A stretch of DNA of 64,000 nt from Sphingopyxis macrogoltabida (GTDB lineage: Bacteria > Pseudomonadota > Alphaproteobacteria > Sphingomonadales > Sphingomonadaceae): NCBI RefSeq assembly GCF_001307295.1, contig NZ_CP012700.1, positions 809,001 to 873,000 of the forward strand, given 5' to 3'. The notes under the pieces were generated by a model, which worked only from the letters and a program-made list of their open reading frames with translations, was not told the origin of the DNA and ran no database searches. A program made the position numbers and the translations under genes. Shown here piece by piece: positions 43,012 through 50,965 of this stretch. Position 1 is the first letter of the stretch; every line of letters starts with the position of its first letter.

Positions 43012-44562
43012 ATGCGGATGATCGACTATTTCGATCGCGGCGCGCGGATGGCGCATGACAAGCCGTGCATGATCGCCGGCGAGAACATGCGGACCTACGC
43101 CGAAGTGTCGGCGCGCAGCCATGCCATCGCGCGCGCGCTGATCGCCGACGGCTTCGCGGCCGGGGCGCATGCGGCCGTGCTGAGCGGCAATGCGATGGTC
43201 GCGTTCGAAGCGATCCTCGGCATCCTCCGCGCCGACGGCGTGTGGGTGATGGCGAACAACCGCGCCGCGGTGGGCGAAAATGCTTATCTGCTGGGCCTGC
43301 TCGACGTCGATACTTTGTTCGTCCATTCGGAGGTCGCCGACCGCATCGCGACCTTTCGCGCCGAATGCCCCAACATCCGCCGCTATGTCGCGCTCGATCT
43401 GCCCTTCGCCGAGGCCGACCTGTTTGTGGGCGATATGCTCGACGGTTCCGGCGACCCCGCGCCGCAGCGGCGCTCGGGGCATGAGGACGAGCTCGCTTTC
43501 CTCGGCAACACCGGCGGGACGACGGGGCGACCGAAGGGCGTGATGCTCTCGAACCGCAACTGGCAGGCGCTGGTGTCGAGCCTCGTCGCGTCGATGCCGA
43601 TGAAAGTACCACCGGTGAATCTCGTCGCCGCGCCGATGACCCACGCGGCGGGGCCACTCGCGCTCGCCAGCATGGCGCTGGGCGGGACGGTGGTCGTGCT
43701 GCCGAAATTCGATCCGCCCGCCGTGGTCGCGGCGATCGAGAAACATCGCGTAACCTATATGTTCCTGCCGCCGACCGCGATCTACATGCTGCTCGCCGAG
43801 CCGAGCGTGCGGACCGCCGACCTCTCCAGCCTCGAATATATCAGCTATGCCGGAGCGCCGATGTCGCTCGACCGGCTCAAGGAAGCGATTGCCGTGCTGG
43901 GGCCGGTGATGAACGCGAGCTTCGGGCAGACCGAGGCGCCGATGTGCGTCACCGCGATGCCGCCGCACGAGCATCTGAATGCCGACGGCGACCTTGCGCA
44001 TCCGGGGAGCTGCGGCCGCGCCAACCTGCTGTCGATCGTCGAGATCATGGACGAGGAGGGCAACATCCTGCCGCCCGGCGAACGCGGCGAGATCGTCGTG
44101 CGCGGGCCGCTGGTGATGGCGGGCTATTACAAGAACCCGGAGGCGACGGCCGAAGTGTCCACCTTTGGCTGGCACCATACCGGCGACATCGGGGTGCGCG
44201 ACGCGGACGGCTGGTTCTATGTCGTCGACCGCAAGAAGGACATGATCATCTCGGGTGGGTTCAACATCTACCCGGCCGAGGTCGAACAGGCGATTCTCGC
44301 GCATCCCGATGTCCAGGATTGCGCGGTGATTGGCGTGCCCGACGACAAATGGGGTGAGGCGGTGGTCGCGGTGGTCGAACCGCGCGCGGGGGCGAGCGTC
44401 GATGTCGACGCGCTGCTGGCATCGGCGCGCGAAGCGCTGGGGCCGGTGAAGACGCCCAAGGCGATCGAGGTCGTCGCGGCGCTGCCGCGCAGCAATGCGG
44501 GCAAGGTGCTGCGCGCCGAACTGCGCCGCGAACGCTGGACGGCGGCGGGGAGGGCGATCTGA
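43012..44562 (+). CDS. Acyl-CoA synthetase (AMP-binding)
   Basis: 516 residues, ANL superfamily. P-loop-like motif NTGGTTGRPKGVMLSN, the YAGAPM and ASFGQTEAPM motifs, HTGDIGVRDADGWFYVVDRKKDMIISGGFNIYPAEVE hinge region, and the catalytic Lys in RSNAGKVLR at the C-terminus. It activates a carboxylic acid to its CoA thioester via an acyl-adenylate. Here it probably acts on the product or substrate of the neighbouring carboxylase. The stop overlaps the thiolase start by one base. Confidence 0.95.
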   Translation: MRMIDYFDRGARMAHDKPCMIAGENMRTYAEVSARSHAIARALIADGFAAGAHAAVLSGNAMVAFEAILGILRADGVWVMANNRAAVGENAYLLGLLDVDTLFVHSEVADRIATFRAECPNIRRYVALDLPFAEADLFVGDMLDGSGDPAPQRRSGHEDELAFLGNTGGTTGRPKGVMLSNRNWQALVSSLVASMPMKVPPVNLVAAPMTHAAGPLALASMALGGTVVVLPKFDPPAVVAAIEKHRVTYMFLPPTAIYMLLAEPSVRTADLSSLEYISYAGAPMSLDRLKEAIAVLGPVMNASFGQTEAPMCVTAMPPHEHLNADGDLAHPGSCGRANLLSIVEIMDEEGNILPPGERGEIVVRGPLVMAGYYKNPEATAEVSTFGWHHTGDIGVRDADGWFYVVDRKKDMIISGGFNIYPAEVEQAILAHPDVQDCAVIGVPDDKWGEAVVAVVEPRAGASVDVDALLASAREALGPVKTPKAIEVVAALPRSNAGKVLRAELRRERWTAAGRAI

Positions 44563-45785
44563 TGCGCGATGCGGTGATCCTCGGCGTCGGCATGACGCCG
44601 TTCGGCCGCCATCTCGACAAGAGCCACGAGCAACTCACGCAATGGGCGGTGCGCGAGGCGCTGGCCGACAGCGGGGTGCCGCCGGGCGAGATCGACATGG
44701 CGGTCTATGCCAATGTGATTCAGGGATTTTTTGCCGGCGAAATGTCGATCCCCGGCGAATATGCGCTGCGCCCGCTCGGCATTTCGGGGGTGCGCGGTTT
44801 CCATGTCGAGGCGGCGTGCGCCAGCTCGACCGTCGGGCTGCACGTCGCGGTCGATTATGTCCGCGCGGGGCTCGCCGACTGCGTGCTCGTCGTCGGGGTC
44901 GAGAAGCTCTATTCGGACGACCGCGCCAAGAAGTTTGCGGTGTTCCAGCAGCCGCGCGACCTTGTCGAAGCCGAAGCCTATCTGGCCAAAACTGCGAACT
45001 TGCTCGCGCCGGTGCCGCCGGGCGGCGAGAGCGTCAGTCCCAATATTCTGATGCAGGCCTATGCCGCGCAGGCGCGGCTTCATATTGCCACCTATGGCTC
45101 GACCCAGCGCCAGATCGCGGCGGTCGCTGCCAAGGATCATGGCCATTCGGTGCACAATCCATTGAGCCAGTATCGCAAGCCGATGTCGGTCGACGAGGTG
45201 CTTGCGGCACCGACGGTGGCGTGGCCGCTGACCAATCCGATGTGCGCGCCGATCAGCGACGGCGCGGCGGCGGCGATCGTGTGCAGCGCCGACTGGGCAA
45301 GGCGCTTTCCCGATGCGCGCGCGGTGCGCGTGCTGGCAGCGGAATCGCAGACCGGGAGCGAACGCGCGCCCGACGATTATGCCAACCATGTCACGCGCAT
45401 CGTCGGCGCGCGCGCTTATGAAAAGGCGAGCGTCGGTCCGAAGGATATCGACATCGCCGAGGTTCACGACGCCAGCTCGATCGGCGAGATGATCCAGACC
45501 GAAGCGCTCGGCCTCTGCGCGCCCGGTGAGGCGGGCATCGCCGCCGAACGCGGCGAGACGGCGCTTGGCGGGCGCATTCCGGTCAATGTGTCGGGCGGGC
45601 TGGTGTCGAAGGGGCATCCGCTCGGCGCGACCGGGCTGGGGCAGATTTTCGAACTGGTCACGCATTTGCGGGGAGATGCGGGTACGCGGCAGGTCGAAGG
45701 CGCACGCATCGCGATCGCGGAGAACAGTGGCGGCTTTTACGGGGTCGAGGATGGCATGTCGGCGGTGACGATATTGGCGCGTTGA
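44562..45785 (+). CDS. Thiolase family protein, SCP2-type acetyl-CoA acetyltransferase
   Basis: 407 residues. Catalytic Cys86 in VEAACASST, the EVHDASS segment (His), and the NVSGGLVSKGHPLGATG motif mark the SCP-x/acetyl-CoA acetyltransferase group without a DUF35 partner. Such enzymes cleave or form beta-ketoacyl-CoA thioesters, often of bulky or cyclic substrates. It is the last gene of the carboxylase operon, suggesting that carboxylation yields a beta-keto acid that is CoA-activated by the ligase and then thiolytically cleaved. Confidence 0.93.
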   Translation: MRDAVILGVGMTPFGRHLDKSHEQLTQWAVREALADSGVPPGEIDMAVYANVIQGFFAGEMSIPGEYALRPLGISGVRGFHVEAACASSTVGLHVAVDYVRAGLADCVLVVGVEKLYSDDRAKKFAVFQQPRDLVEAEAYLAKTANLLAPVPPGGESVSPNILMQAYAAQARLHIATYGSTQRQIAAVAAKDHGHSVHNPLSQYRKPMSVDEVLAAPTVAWPLTNPMCAPISDGAAAAIVCSADWARRFPDARAVRVLAAESQTGSERAPDDYANHVTRIVGARAYEKASVGPKDIDIAEVHDASSIGEMIQTEALGLCAPGEAGIAAERGETALGGRIPVNVSGGLVSKGHPLGATGLGQIFELVTHLRGDAGTRQVEGARIAIAENSGGFYGVEDGMSAVTILAR

Positions 45786-45800
45786 TGGCCTGACGAAATT

Positions 45801-45830
45801 TTGCTGTCCTACATTGCACCGCCGTTATAG
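45801..45830 (+). promoter_or_regulatory. Possible promoter of the displaced ybeY-corC operon
   Basis: TTGCTG (45801-45806) and TTATAG (45825-45830) with an 18-bp spacer lie ~115 bp upstream of the ybeY start, in the relatively AT-rich gap after the thiolase gene. ybeY would need its own promoter once separated from phoH. Motif quality is only moderate. Confidence 0.35.
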
Positions 45831-45943
45831 CGTTGCGCGATGATCCGCTTGATCCTTCTCCCTGTCGCCTCCGACGCGCGCAAAACGCCATTTCAGTGTG
45901 AAGTTGCGCAGTTTTCTGCCGTTTTTTCTCGCGGCCTCGCTGC

Positions 45944-46450
45944 GTGCTGAGCGTCGAAACCCATGCCGCGACGCCGTGGCCCGATGCGCTCGACTGGGAG
46001 GTGCGCGCCGGAGAGGCGGCGGCTGCGGCGCTCGCACTTACGCCCTATGCATCGCTCGTCAACGCCGCGCCGCTTGTCGAGATTTCGGTGCGCCTGACCG
46101 ACGATAGCGAAGTACACGCGCTTAACCGCGATTTCCGCGGCAAGGACAAGCCGACCAACGTATTGTCTTTCCCTCAGGTGCAGGACGACCTGCTCGAAGG
46201 GCTGGCGAACAGCGACGATGGCGAAATCCTGCTCGGCGACATCGTGCTGGCGCGCGAAACCTGCGCGCGCGAGGCGGAAGAGAAGGGAATTCCGCTCGTC
46301 GATCATGCAACGCACCTGATCGTCCACGGCACGCTCCACCTCGTCGGTTACGATCATATGGACGATACGAGCGCGGCGGCGATGGAGGCGCTGGAAGTGA
46401 AAGCGCTTGCATCGCTGGGCATCGCCAATCCATATGCAGAGCAGGATTAA
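45944..46450 (+). CDS. ybeY: Endoribonuclease YbeY (rRNA maturation factor)
   Basis: 168 residues from a GTG; an in-frame stop at 45899-45901 leaves no better start, and no ribosome-binding site is visible. The metal-binding signature HGTLHLVGYDHMDD is complete (H3xH5xH), preceded by KPTNVLSFPQ and GEILLGDIVLA. YbeY matures 16S rRNA 3' ends and takes part in ribosome quality control with PhoH. The separation from phoH by 14.7 kb is unusual. corC follows after 17 bp. Confidence 0.96.
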   Translation: MLSVETHAATPWPDALDWEVRAGEAAAAALALTPYASLVNAAPLVEISVRLTDDSEVHALNRDFRGKDKPTNVLSFPQVQDDLLEGLANSDDGEILLGDIVLARETCAREAEEKGIPLVDHATHLIVHGTLHLVGYDHMDDTSAAAMEALEVKALASLGIANPYAEQD

Positions 46451-46467
46451 CAGGGAAAAGCCAATAT

Positions 46468-47412
46468 ATGCCCGACGACCAGGGGTCTTCGAACCGATCG
46501 GAAGAGGACAGTAGTAAATCCGGACTGTTGTCCGGGCTGAAGAACCTGTTGTTCCGCGGCGACAAGGAGCCGTCGCTGCGCGAACAGATCGAAGACGTCA
46601 TCGACGAGGCCGAGGAGGAAGGCCAGGAGCGGCGCGGGAGCAGCATCGTCGGGGACCTGTCGCCGATCGAGCGCAAGATGCTGCGCAACCTCCTCCATTT
46701 CGGCGAGCAGACGGTCGACGACGTCGCTGTGCCGCGCGCCGACATCATCGCCATTCCCGAAAGCGCGACCTTCGTTGAGGCGGTCGCGCTGTTTGCCGAA
46801 GCGGGGCACAGCCGCCTGCCCATCTATCGCGAGACGCTCGACGAGGTCGTCGGCATGATCCACGTCAAGGATGTCTTCGCGGTGATGGCCGAGGGGCGGA
46901 CGCCGCCGCCGCTGCTCGACCTGATCCGCCAGCCGCTCTATGTGCCGCAGTCGATGGGCGTGCTCGACCTGCTCGCCGAAATGCGCGCCAAACGGACCCA
47001 CCTCGCCATCGTCATCGACGAATATTCGGGCACCGAAGGACTGCTGACGATCGAGGATCTGGTCGAGGAAATCGTCGGCGAGATCGAGGACGAGCATGAC
47101 GACGAACCCGAACCCCTGATCGTCGCGGGCGAACAGGGGTGCTGGGAGGCCGACGCGCGCGCCGAACTCGACGATATCGGCGAGGCGATCGACCCGCGGC
47201 TCGCCGAGGTCGACGAGGATGTCGACACGCTCGGCGGCCTCGCTGCTGTGCTTGCGGGCCATGTCCCCGAGGTCGGCGAAATATTGCTCCACCCGAGCGG
47301 CTGGCGGATCGAGGTGACCGAGGCCGACGAGCGCCGCGTCCATCACCTGCGCCTCCATCCGCCGGTCGAGGTCGACCTCGAAGCGCCGCCGGAACGGCCG
47401 GAGGATTATTGA
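46468..47412 (+). CDS. corC: CorC/HlyC-family CBS-domain transporter-associated protein (YbeX-like)
   Basis: 314 residues, soluble. Two CBS domains (VPRADIIAIPESATFVEAV... and LDLLAEMRAKRTHLAIVIDEYSGTEGLLTIEDLVEEIVGEIEDE) followed by a CorC_HlyC C-terminal domain (LDDIGEAI, VDTLGGLAAVLAGHVPEVGE). Often annotated as hemolysin or magnesium/cobalt efflux protein; YbeX homologues also affect ribosome metabolism. It is in its usual place after ybeY, so this half of the operon is intact. Confidence 0.95.
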   Translation: MPDDQGSSNRSEEDSSKSGLLSGLKNLLFRGDKEPSLREQIEDVIDEAEEEGQERRGSSIVGDLSPIERKMLRNLLHFGEQTVDDVAVPRADIIAIPESATFVEAVALFAEAGHSRLPIYRETLDEVVGMIHVKDVFAVMAEGRTPPPLLDLIRQPLYVPQSMGVLDLLAEMRAKRTHLAIVIDEYSGTEGLLTIEDLVEEIVGEIEDEHDDEPEPLIVAGEQGCWEADARAELDDIGEAIDPRLAEVDEDVDTLGGLAAVLAGHVPEVGEILLHPSGWRIEVTEADERRVHHLRLHPPVEVDLEAPPERPEDY

Positions 47413-47475
47413 TCGGGGAGGGCGGACGCCTGCGCCCGATTGCCTTTGAGCCCTGATCGGACTAGCTGAGGCCGG

Positions 47476-48633
47476 ATGGACGTTTCGGACCTTCGCATCG
47501 CCCTCTTCAGCGGCAATTACAACATGACGGTCGATGGCGCGAACAAGGCGCTGAACCGCCTCGTCGGCTATCTTCTGTCACAGGGGGCGGCGGTGCGCGT
47601 CTATTCGCCGACCGTTGCCAACCCTGATTTCGAACCGACCGGCGACTTGGTAAGCGTGCCGTCGATGGCGATCCCGAACCGCCCCGAATATCGCATCCCG
47701 CTCCATTTCTCGTCGCGGGTTCGGGAGGATATCACCCGGTTCGCCCCGAACATCCTCCATATCTCCAGCCCCGACCGGGTGTCGCGGCAGGCGGCGGCAT
47801 GGGCACGGCGGCGGCGGATTCCGGTCGCCTGTTCGGTGCACACGCGCTTCGAAACCTATTTCCGCTACTACAACCTGTCCTTCCTCGAACCGGTCATCGT
47901 TGCCTGGCTGCGCAAGCTGTATCGCAAGTGCGACGCGCTGATCGCCCCGTCGGAAAGCTTCGCCCAGGTGCTGCGCCAGCAGCGGATGAACTACGATATC
48001 GGCATCTGGACGCGCGGGGTCGAGCGCGATGTGTTCAACCCCGGACGCCGCGACATGACCTGGCGCCGCTCGTGGGGGATGGCCGACGACGTCCCGGCTA
48101 TCGCCTTCCTCGGGCGGCTGGTGATGGAAAAGGGGCTTGATGTCTTCGCCGATGCGATCGACCAGCTCGGCCGCCGCGGCGTCCCGCACGAGGTCGTCGT
48201 GATCGGCGAGGGGCCGGCTGGCGACTGGTTCGAATCGCGGCTGCCGCGCGCCAAGTTCGTCGGCTTCCAGGGCGGCGACAACCTCGCCCGCGCGCTGGCG
48301 TCGTGCGACATGCTGTTCAATCCTTCGGTTACCGAGACCTTTGGCAATGTCACGCTTGAGGCAATGGCGTGCGGGCTTCCGGTCGTCGCCGCACGCGCCA
48401 CGGGCAGCGCGAGCATCGTCAAGCACGGCCAGACCGGCTATCTCGTGACGCCGGGATCGATCACCAGCTTTGCCGACGATCTCGAACGCTATTGCCGCGA
48501 CCCTGCCCTGCGCGCGGCGCATGGCGCGGCGGCGCTGCAGGAGAGCGCAACCTATCAGTGGGATGCAATCAACCAGACGGTCGCCGACACCTATTTGCGG
48601 CTGATCCGTCAGAAACAGCGGCACGGGGGCTGA
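47476..48633 (+). CDS. Glycosyltransferase family 4 protein
   Basis: 385 residues, GT-B fold. N-terminal ALFSGNYNMTVDGANKALNRLVGYLLSQG (acceptor domain) and a C-terminal sugar-nucleotide domain with FLGRLVMEKGLDVFADAI, VGFQGGDNLARALASCDMLFNPSVTETFGNVTLEAMACGLPVVA (E-x7-E signature). Its closest look is to MgtA/PimB-type mannosyl- or glucosyltransferases that glycosylate diacylglycerol or lipid carriers, consistent with glycolipid-rich sphingomonad envelopes. rarA follows after 7 bp. Confidence 0.92.
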   Translation: MDVSDLRIALFSGNYNMTVDGANKALNRLVGYLLSQGAAVRVYSPTVANPDFEPTGDLVSVPSMAIPNRPEYRIPLHFSSRVREDITRFAPNILHISSPDRVSRQAAAWARRRRIPVACSVHTRFETYFRYYNLSFLEPVIVAWLRKLYRKCDALIAPSESFAQVLRQQRMNYDIGIWTRGVERDVFNPGRRDMTWRRSWGMADDVPAIAFLGRLVMEKGLDVFADAIDQLGRRGVPHEVVVIGEGPAGDWFESRLPRAKFVGFQGGDNLARALASCDMLFNPSVTETFGNVTLEAMACGLPVVAARATGSASIVKHGQTGYLVTPGSITSFADDLERYCRDPALRAAHGAAALQESATYQWDAINQTVADTYLRLIRQKQRHGG

Positions 48634-48640
48634 GCCCGCG

Positions 48641-49963
48641 ATGGCCGGCGACCTGTTTGGCGAGGACGCGCCTGCAGAGCAGGGCGGCGGCGCGACGGGG
48701 GCGGTGCCGCTCGCTGAACGCCTGCGCCCGCGCGCCCTGGCCGACGTCGTCGGGCAGGAGCATCTGACCGGCCCCGAGGGGACGATCGGACGGATGGTTG
48801 CGGCGGGGCAATTGTCGTCGATCATTCTCTGGGGGCCGCCGGGGACGGGCAAGACGACGATCGCGCGGCTGTTGGCCGAGGCGGTCGGCATGCGCTTCGC
48901 GCCGCTGTCGGCGGTCTTTTCGGGCGTCGCCGACCTGCGGCAAGCCTTCGCCGATGCCGAGAAGATGGCGGCGGCGGGCAAGCGCACCCTGCTTTTCGTC
49001 GACGAAATTCACCGCTTCAATCGCGCGCAGCAGGACGGTTTCCTGCCCTATGTCGAACGCGGCACGGTGGTGCTCGTCGGCGCGACGACCGAGAATCCCA
49101 GCTTCGCGCTCAACGCCGCGCTGCTGTCGCGCGCGCAGGTGCTGGTGCTCCACCGCCTCGACGAGGCAGCGCTGGCGACACTGGTCGAGCGTGCCGAGGC
49201 CGAGGTCGGCCGGGCGCTGCCGGTCACCGACGATGCGCGGGGGTCGCTGATCGCCAGCGCCGACGGCGACGGGCGTTTCCTGCTCAATCAGGTCGAAACG
49301 CTGTTTTCGGCCGCGATCGATACGCCGCTCGATCCGGCTGAACTGGCGCAGTTCCTCCATCGCCGCATGCCCGTCTACGACAAGGATCGCGACGGGCACT
49401 ACAATCTGATCTCGGCGCTCCACAAGGCGCTGCGCGGGTCGGATCCGCAGGCGGCGCTTTACTATATGGCGCGTATGCTCGTCGCGGGTGAGGAGCCGCT
49501 CTACGTGCTGCGGCGGCTTGTTCGCTTCGCGAGCGAAGACGTCGGCCTCGCCGACCCGCAGGCGCTCGTGCAATGCCTCGCCGCGAAGGACGCCTATCAG
49601 TTCCTCGGCTCGCCCGAAGGCGAACTCGCGATCGTGCAGGCGTGCCTCTATCTCGCGACCGCACCCAAATCCAACGCCGCCTATGCCGCGCAAAAGGCGG
49701 CCTTTGCTTCGGCGCGTGACACCGGGTCGCTCGCGCCGCCCGCCAATATCCTCAACGCGCCGACCAAGCTGATGAAGGATCTCGGCTATGGTGCAGGCTA
49801 TGAATATGACCATGATGCCGAGGGCGGGTTCTCGGGCGCCGATTACTGGCCCGAAGGCATGGGCGCGCAAATCTATTACCGGCCGACCGACCGCGGGTTC
49901 GAAAAGCGCATTGCCGAGCGGATCGCCTGGTGGGACGAGCAGCGGCGGGTAAAGGGCGGATAA
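48641..49963 (+). CDS. rarA: Replication-associated recombination protein A (RarA/MgsA)
   Basis: 440 residues. AAA+ ATPase with RPRALADVVGQEHL, Walker A GPPGTGKTT, Walker B LFVDEIHRFN, sensor GATTENPSF, and the C-terminal MgsA domain (YYMARMLVAGEEPLYVLRRLVRFASEDVGLADP). It acts at stalled replication forks. The stop overlaps the start of the next gene (TAATG). Confidence 0.97.
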   Translation: MAGDLFGEDAPAEQGGGATGAVPLAERLRPRALADVVGQEHLTGPEGTIGRMVAAGQLSSIILWGPPGTGKTTIARLLAEAVGMRFAPLSAVFSGVADLRQAFADAEKMAAAGKRTLLFVDEIHRFNRAQQDGFLPYVERGTVVLVGATTENPSFALNAALLSRAQVLVLHRLDEAALATLVERAEAEVGRALPVTDDARGSLIASADGDGRFLLNQVETLFSAAIDTPLDPAELAQFLHRRMPVYDKDRDGHYNLISALHKALRGSDPQAALYYMARMLVAGEEPLYVLRRLVRFASEDVGLADPQALVQCLAAKDAYQFLGSPEGELAIVQACLYLATAPKSNAAYAAQKAAFASARDTGSLAPPANILNAPTKLMKDLGYGAGYEYDHDAEGGFSGADYWPEGMGAQIYYRPTDRGFEKRIAERIAWWDEQRRVKGG

Positions 49964-50316
49964 TGGTGCCGAAATTCGACAGTTGGGACGACGTGGTGCG
50001 CTTTGCCTGCACCTTGCCCGACGTCGAGATGCTGCCCTTTTACGGTACGCCCTGTCCCAAGCTCAACGGCAAGGCGCTGGCATCGCCCGGGCGCGAGGCG
50101 GGAAGTTTTGCCGTGATGTGCAAGCCGGACGAGAAGGACATCCTGCTCGAAACCGATCCCGCCACTTTCTGGCAGACGCCGCATTACGAAGGCTGGCATG
50201 CGCTGCTCGTCCGCTTCGGATCCGACGATCCCGAACGTATCGCCAACGTCATCCGCCGCGCCTGGTGGGACCGGGCCAAGAAGGCGCAGCGGCAGACCTT
50301 TGGCGAGCGGCCCTGA
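49963..50316 (+). CDS. MmcQ/YjbR family protein
   Basis: 117 residues from ATG 49963, overlapping the rarA stop by one base. YjbR fold features: VVRFACTLPDVE, FAVMCKPDEKDILLETDPATFWQTPHYEGWHALLVRF, DPERIANVIRRAWW. These are small DNA-binding-like fold proteins with no established activity. A REP-like element follows at once. Confidence 0.9.
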   Translation: MVPKFDSWDDVVRFACTLPDVEMLPFYGTPCPKLNGKALASPGREAGSFAVMCKPDEKDILLETDPATFWQTPHYEGWHALLVRFGSDDPERIANVIRRAWWDRAKKAQRQTFGERP

Positions 50317-50337
50317 GTTTACATATTCAGCGTACCC

Positions 50338-50441
50338 GTGCCCCTGCGAAGGCAGGGGTCCATCTCCCACCGCGTCGTCATTCAGCACGCTCGATGAAAA
50401 ACGATATGACAGGCGATGGGCCCCTGCCTTCGCAGGGGCAC
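50338..50441. repeat. REP-like palindromic element, type 3
   Basis: A 104-bp element with inverted ends (GTGCCCCTGCGAAGGCAGGGG and its reverse complement, slightly shortened here), each holding a CCCCTGC/GCAGGGG stem around GAAG/CTTC. It sits between two convergent genes (yjbR-like and GFA), so it may also function as a bidirectional terminator. Confidence 0.85.
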
Positions 50442-50474
50442 AGGGGAAGGCAAATCAATTCTGCCGAACGAAGT

Positions 50475-50885
50475 TTACCCCGGATAACGCTCGAACGCCG
50501 GCATCTGGTCCAGCTTTTCCATCCAGCCGATGCGTTCGGCGGTCTGGATCTGCACCTGTGCCGGGATCAGGTCGGGATCGTCGAGCGTCGCGGTCTGGAC
50601 GTCGATCTGGCCGGGAAAGATTGCTTCATTGGTATAGAAAAGTCCTGTGCCGCAGTTGCCGCAAAAATGGCGGCGGCCATGTTCGGATGAGGCATAGACC
50701 GTCGGCTCGCCGGTCATTTCGAGTGCGTTGCGGCTGACCAGCCCCCAACCCACCATCGGGGCGCCCGCATGGCGGCGGCAGTCCCGGCAATGGCAAAGGG
50801 CGTGGTGCTCGACCGAGGTCGGCATTGAATAACGGATGGCGCCGCAATGGCATTGGCCGGTCGCACGGGCAGCAGAATCACTCAT
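50475..50885 (-). CDS. GFA family (glutathione-dependent formaldehyde-activating-like) protein
   Basis: 136 residues. Zinc-binding Cys pattern: QCHCGAIRY, LCHCRDCRRH, and FCGNCGTGL, with the YTNEAIFPGQIDVQTATLDDP beta segment. Most GFA-domain proteins have unknown substrates, and the Gfa activity on S-hydroxymethylglutathione is established only for a few. Formaldehyde links to the sarcosine oxidase end of the window are only thematic. Confidence 0.93.
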   Translation of the reverse strand: MSDSAARATGQCHCGAIRYSMPTSVEHHALCHCRDCRRHAGAPMVGWGLVSRNALEMTGEPTVYASSEHGRRHFCGNCGTGLFYTNEAIFPGQIDVQTATLDDPDLIPAQVQIQTAERIGWMEKLDQMPAFERYPG

Positions 50886-50965
50886 GTCGCTCTCCTCATC
50901 TGTTTGGAGAACATATCATAAACATTTCCGCGAAGGCAATTACCCGAAAGGTCAATCGCCGCAGA

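Noticed and set aside
39847..44304. A 1485-codon open frame on the minus strand, antisense to the biotin-carboxylase operon
   Set aside because: High-GC third positions leave the antisense frame without stops. The predicted protein is His/Arg/Asp-rich with no family motif, while the plus strand holds well-recognised enzymes with coupled starts.
45840..45950. A 36-codon frame (ATG 45840) overlapping the ybeY start
   Set aside because: Considered as a leader peptide. It has no ribosome-binding site and no recognisable pattern; ending just inside ybeY is not enough to call it.
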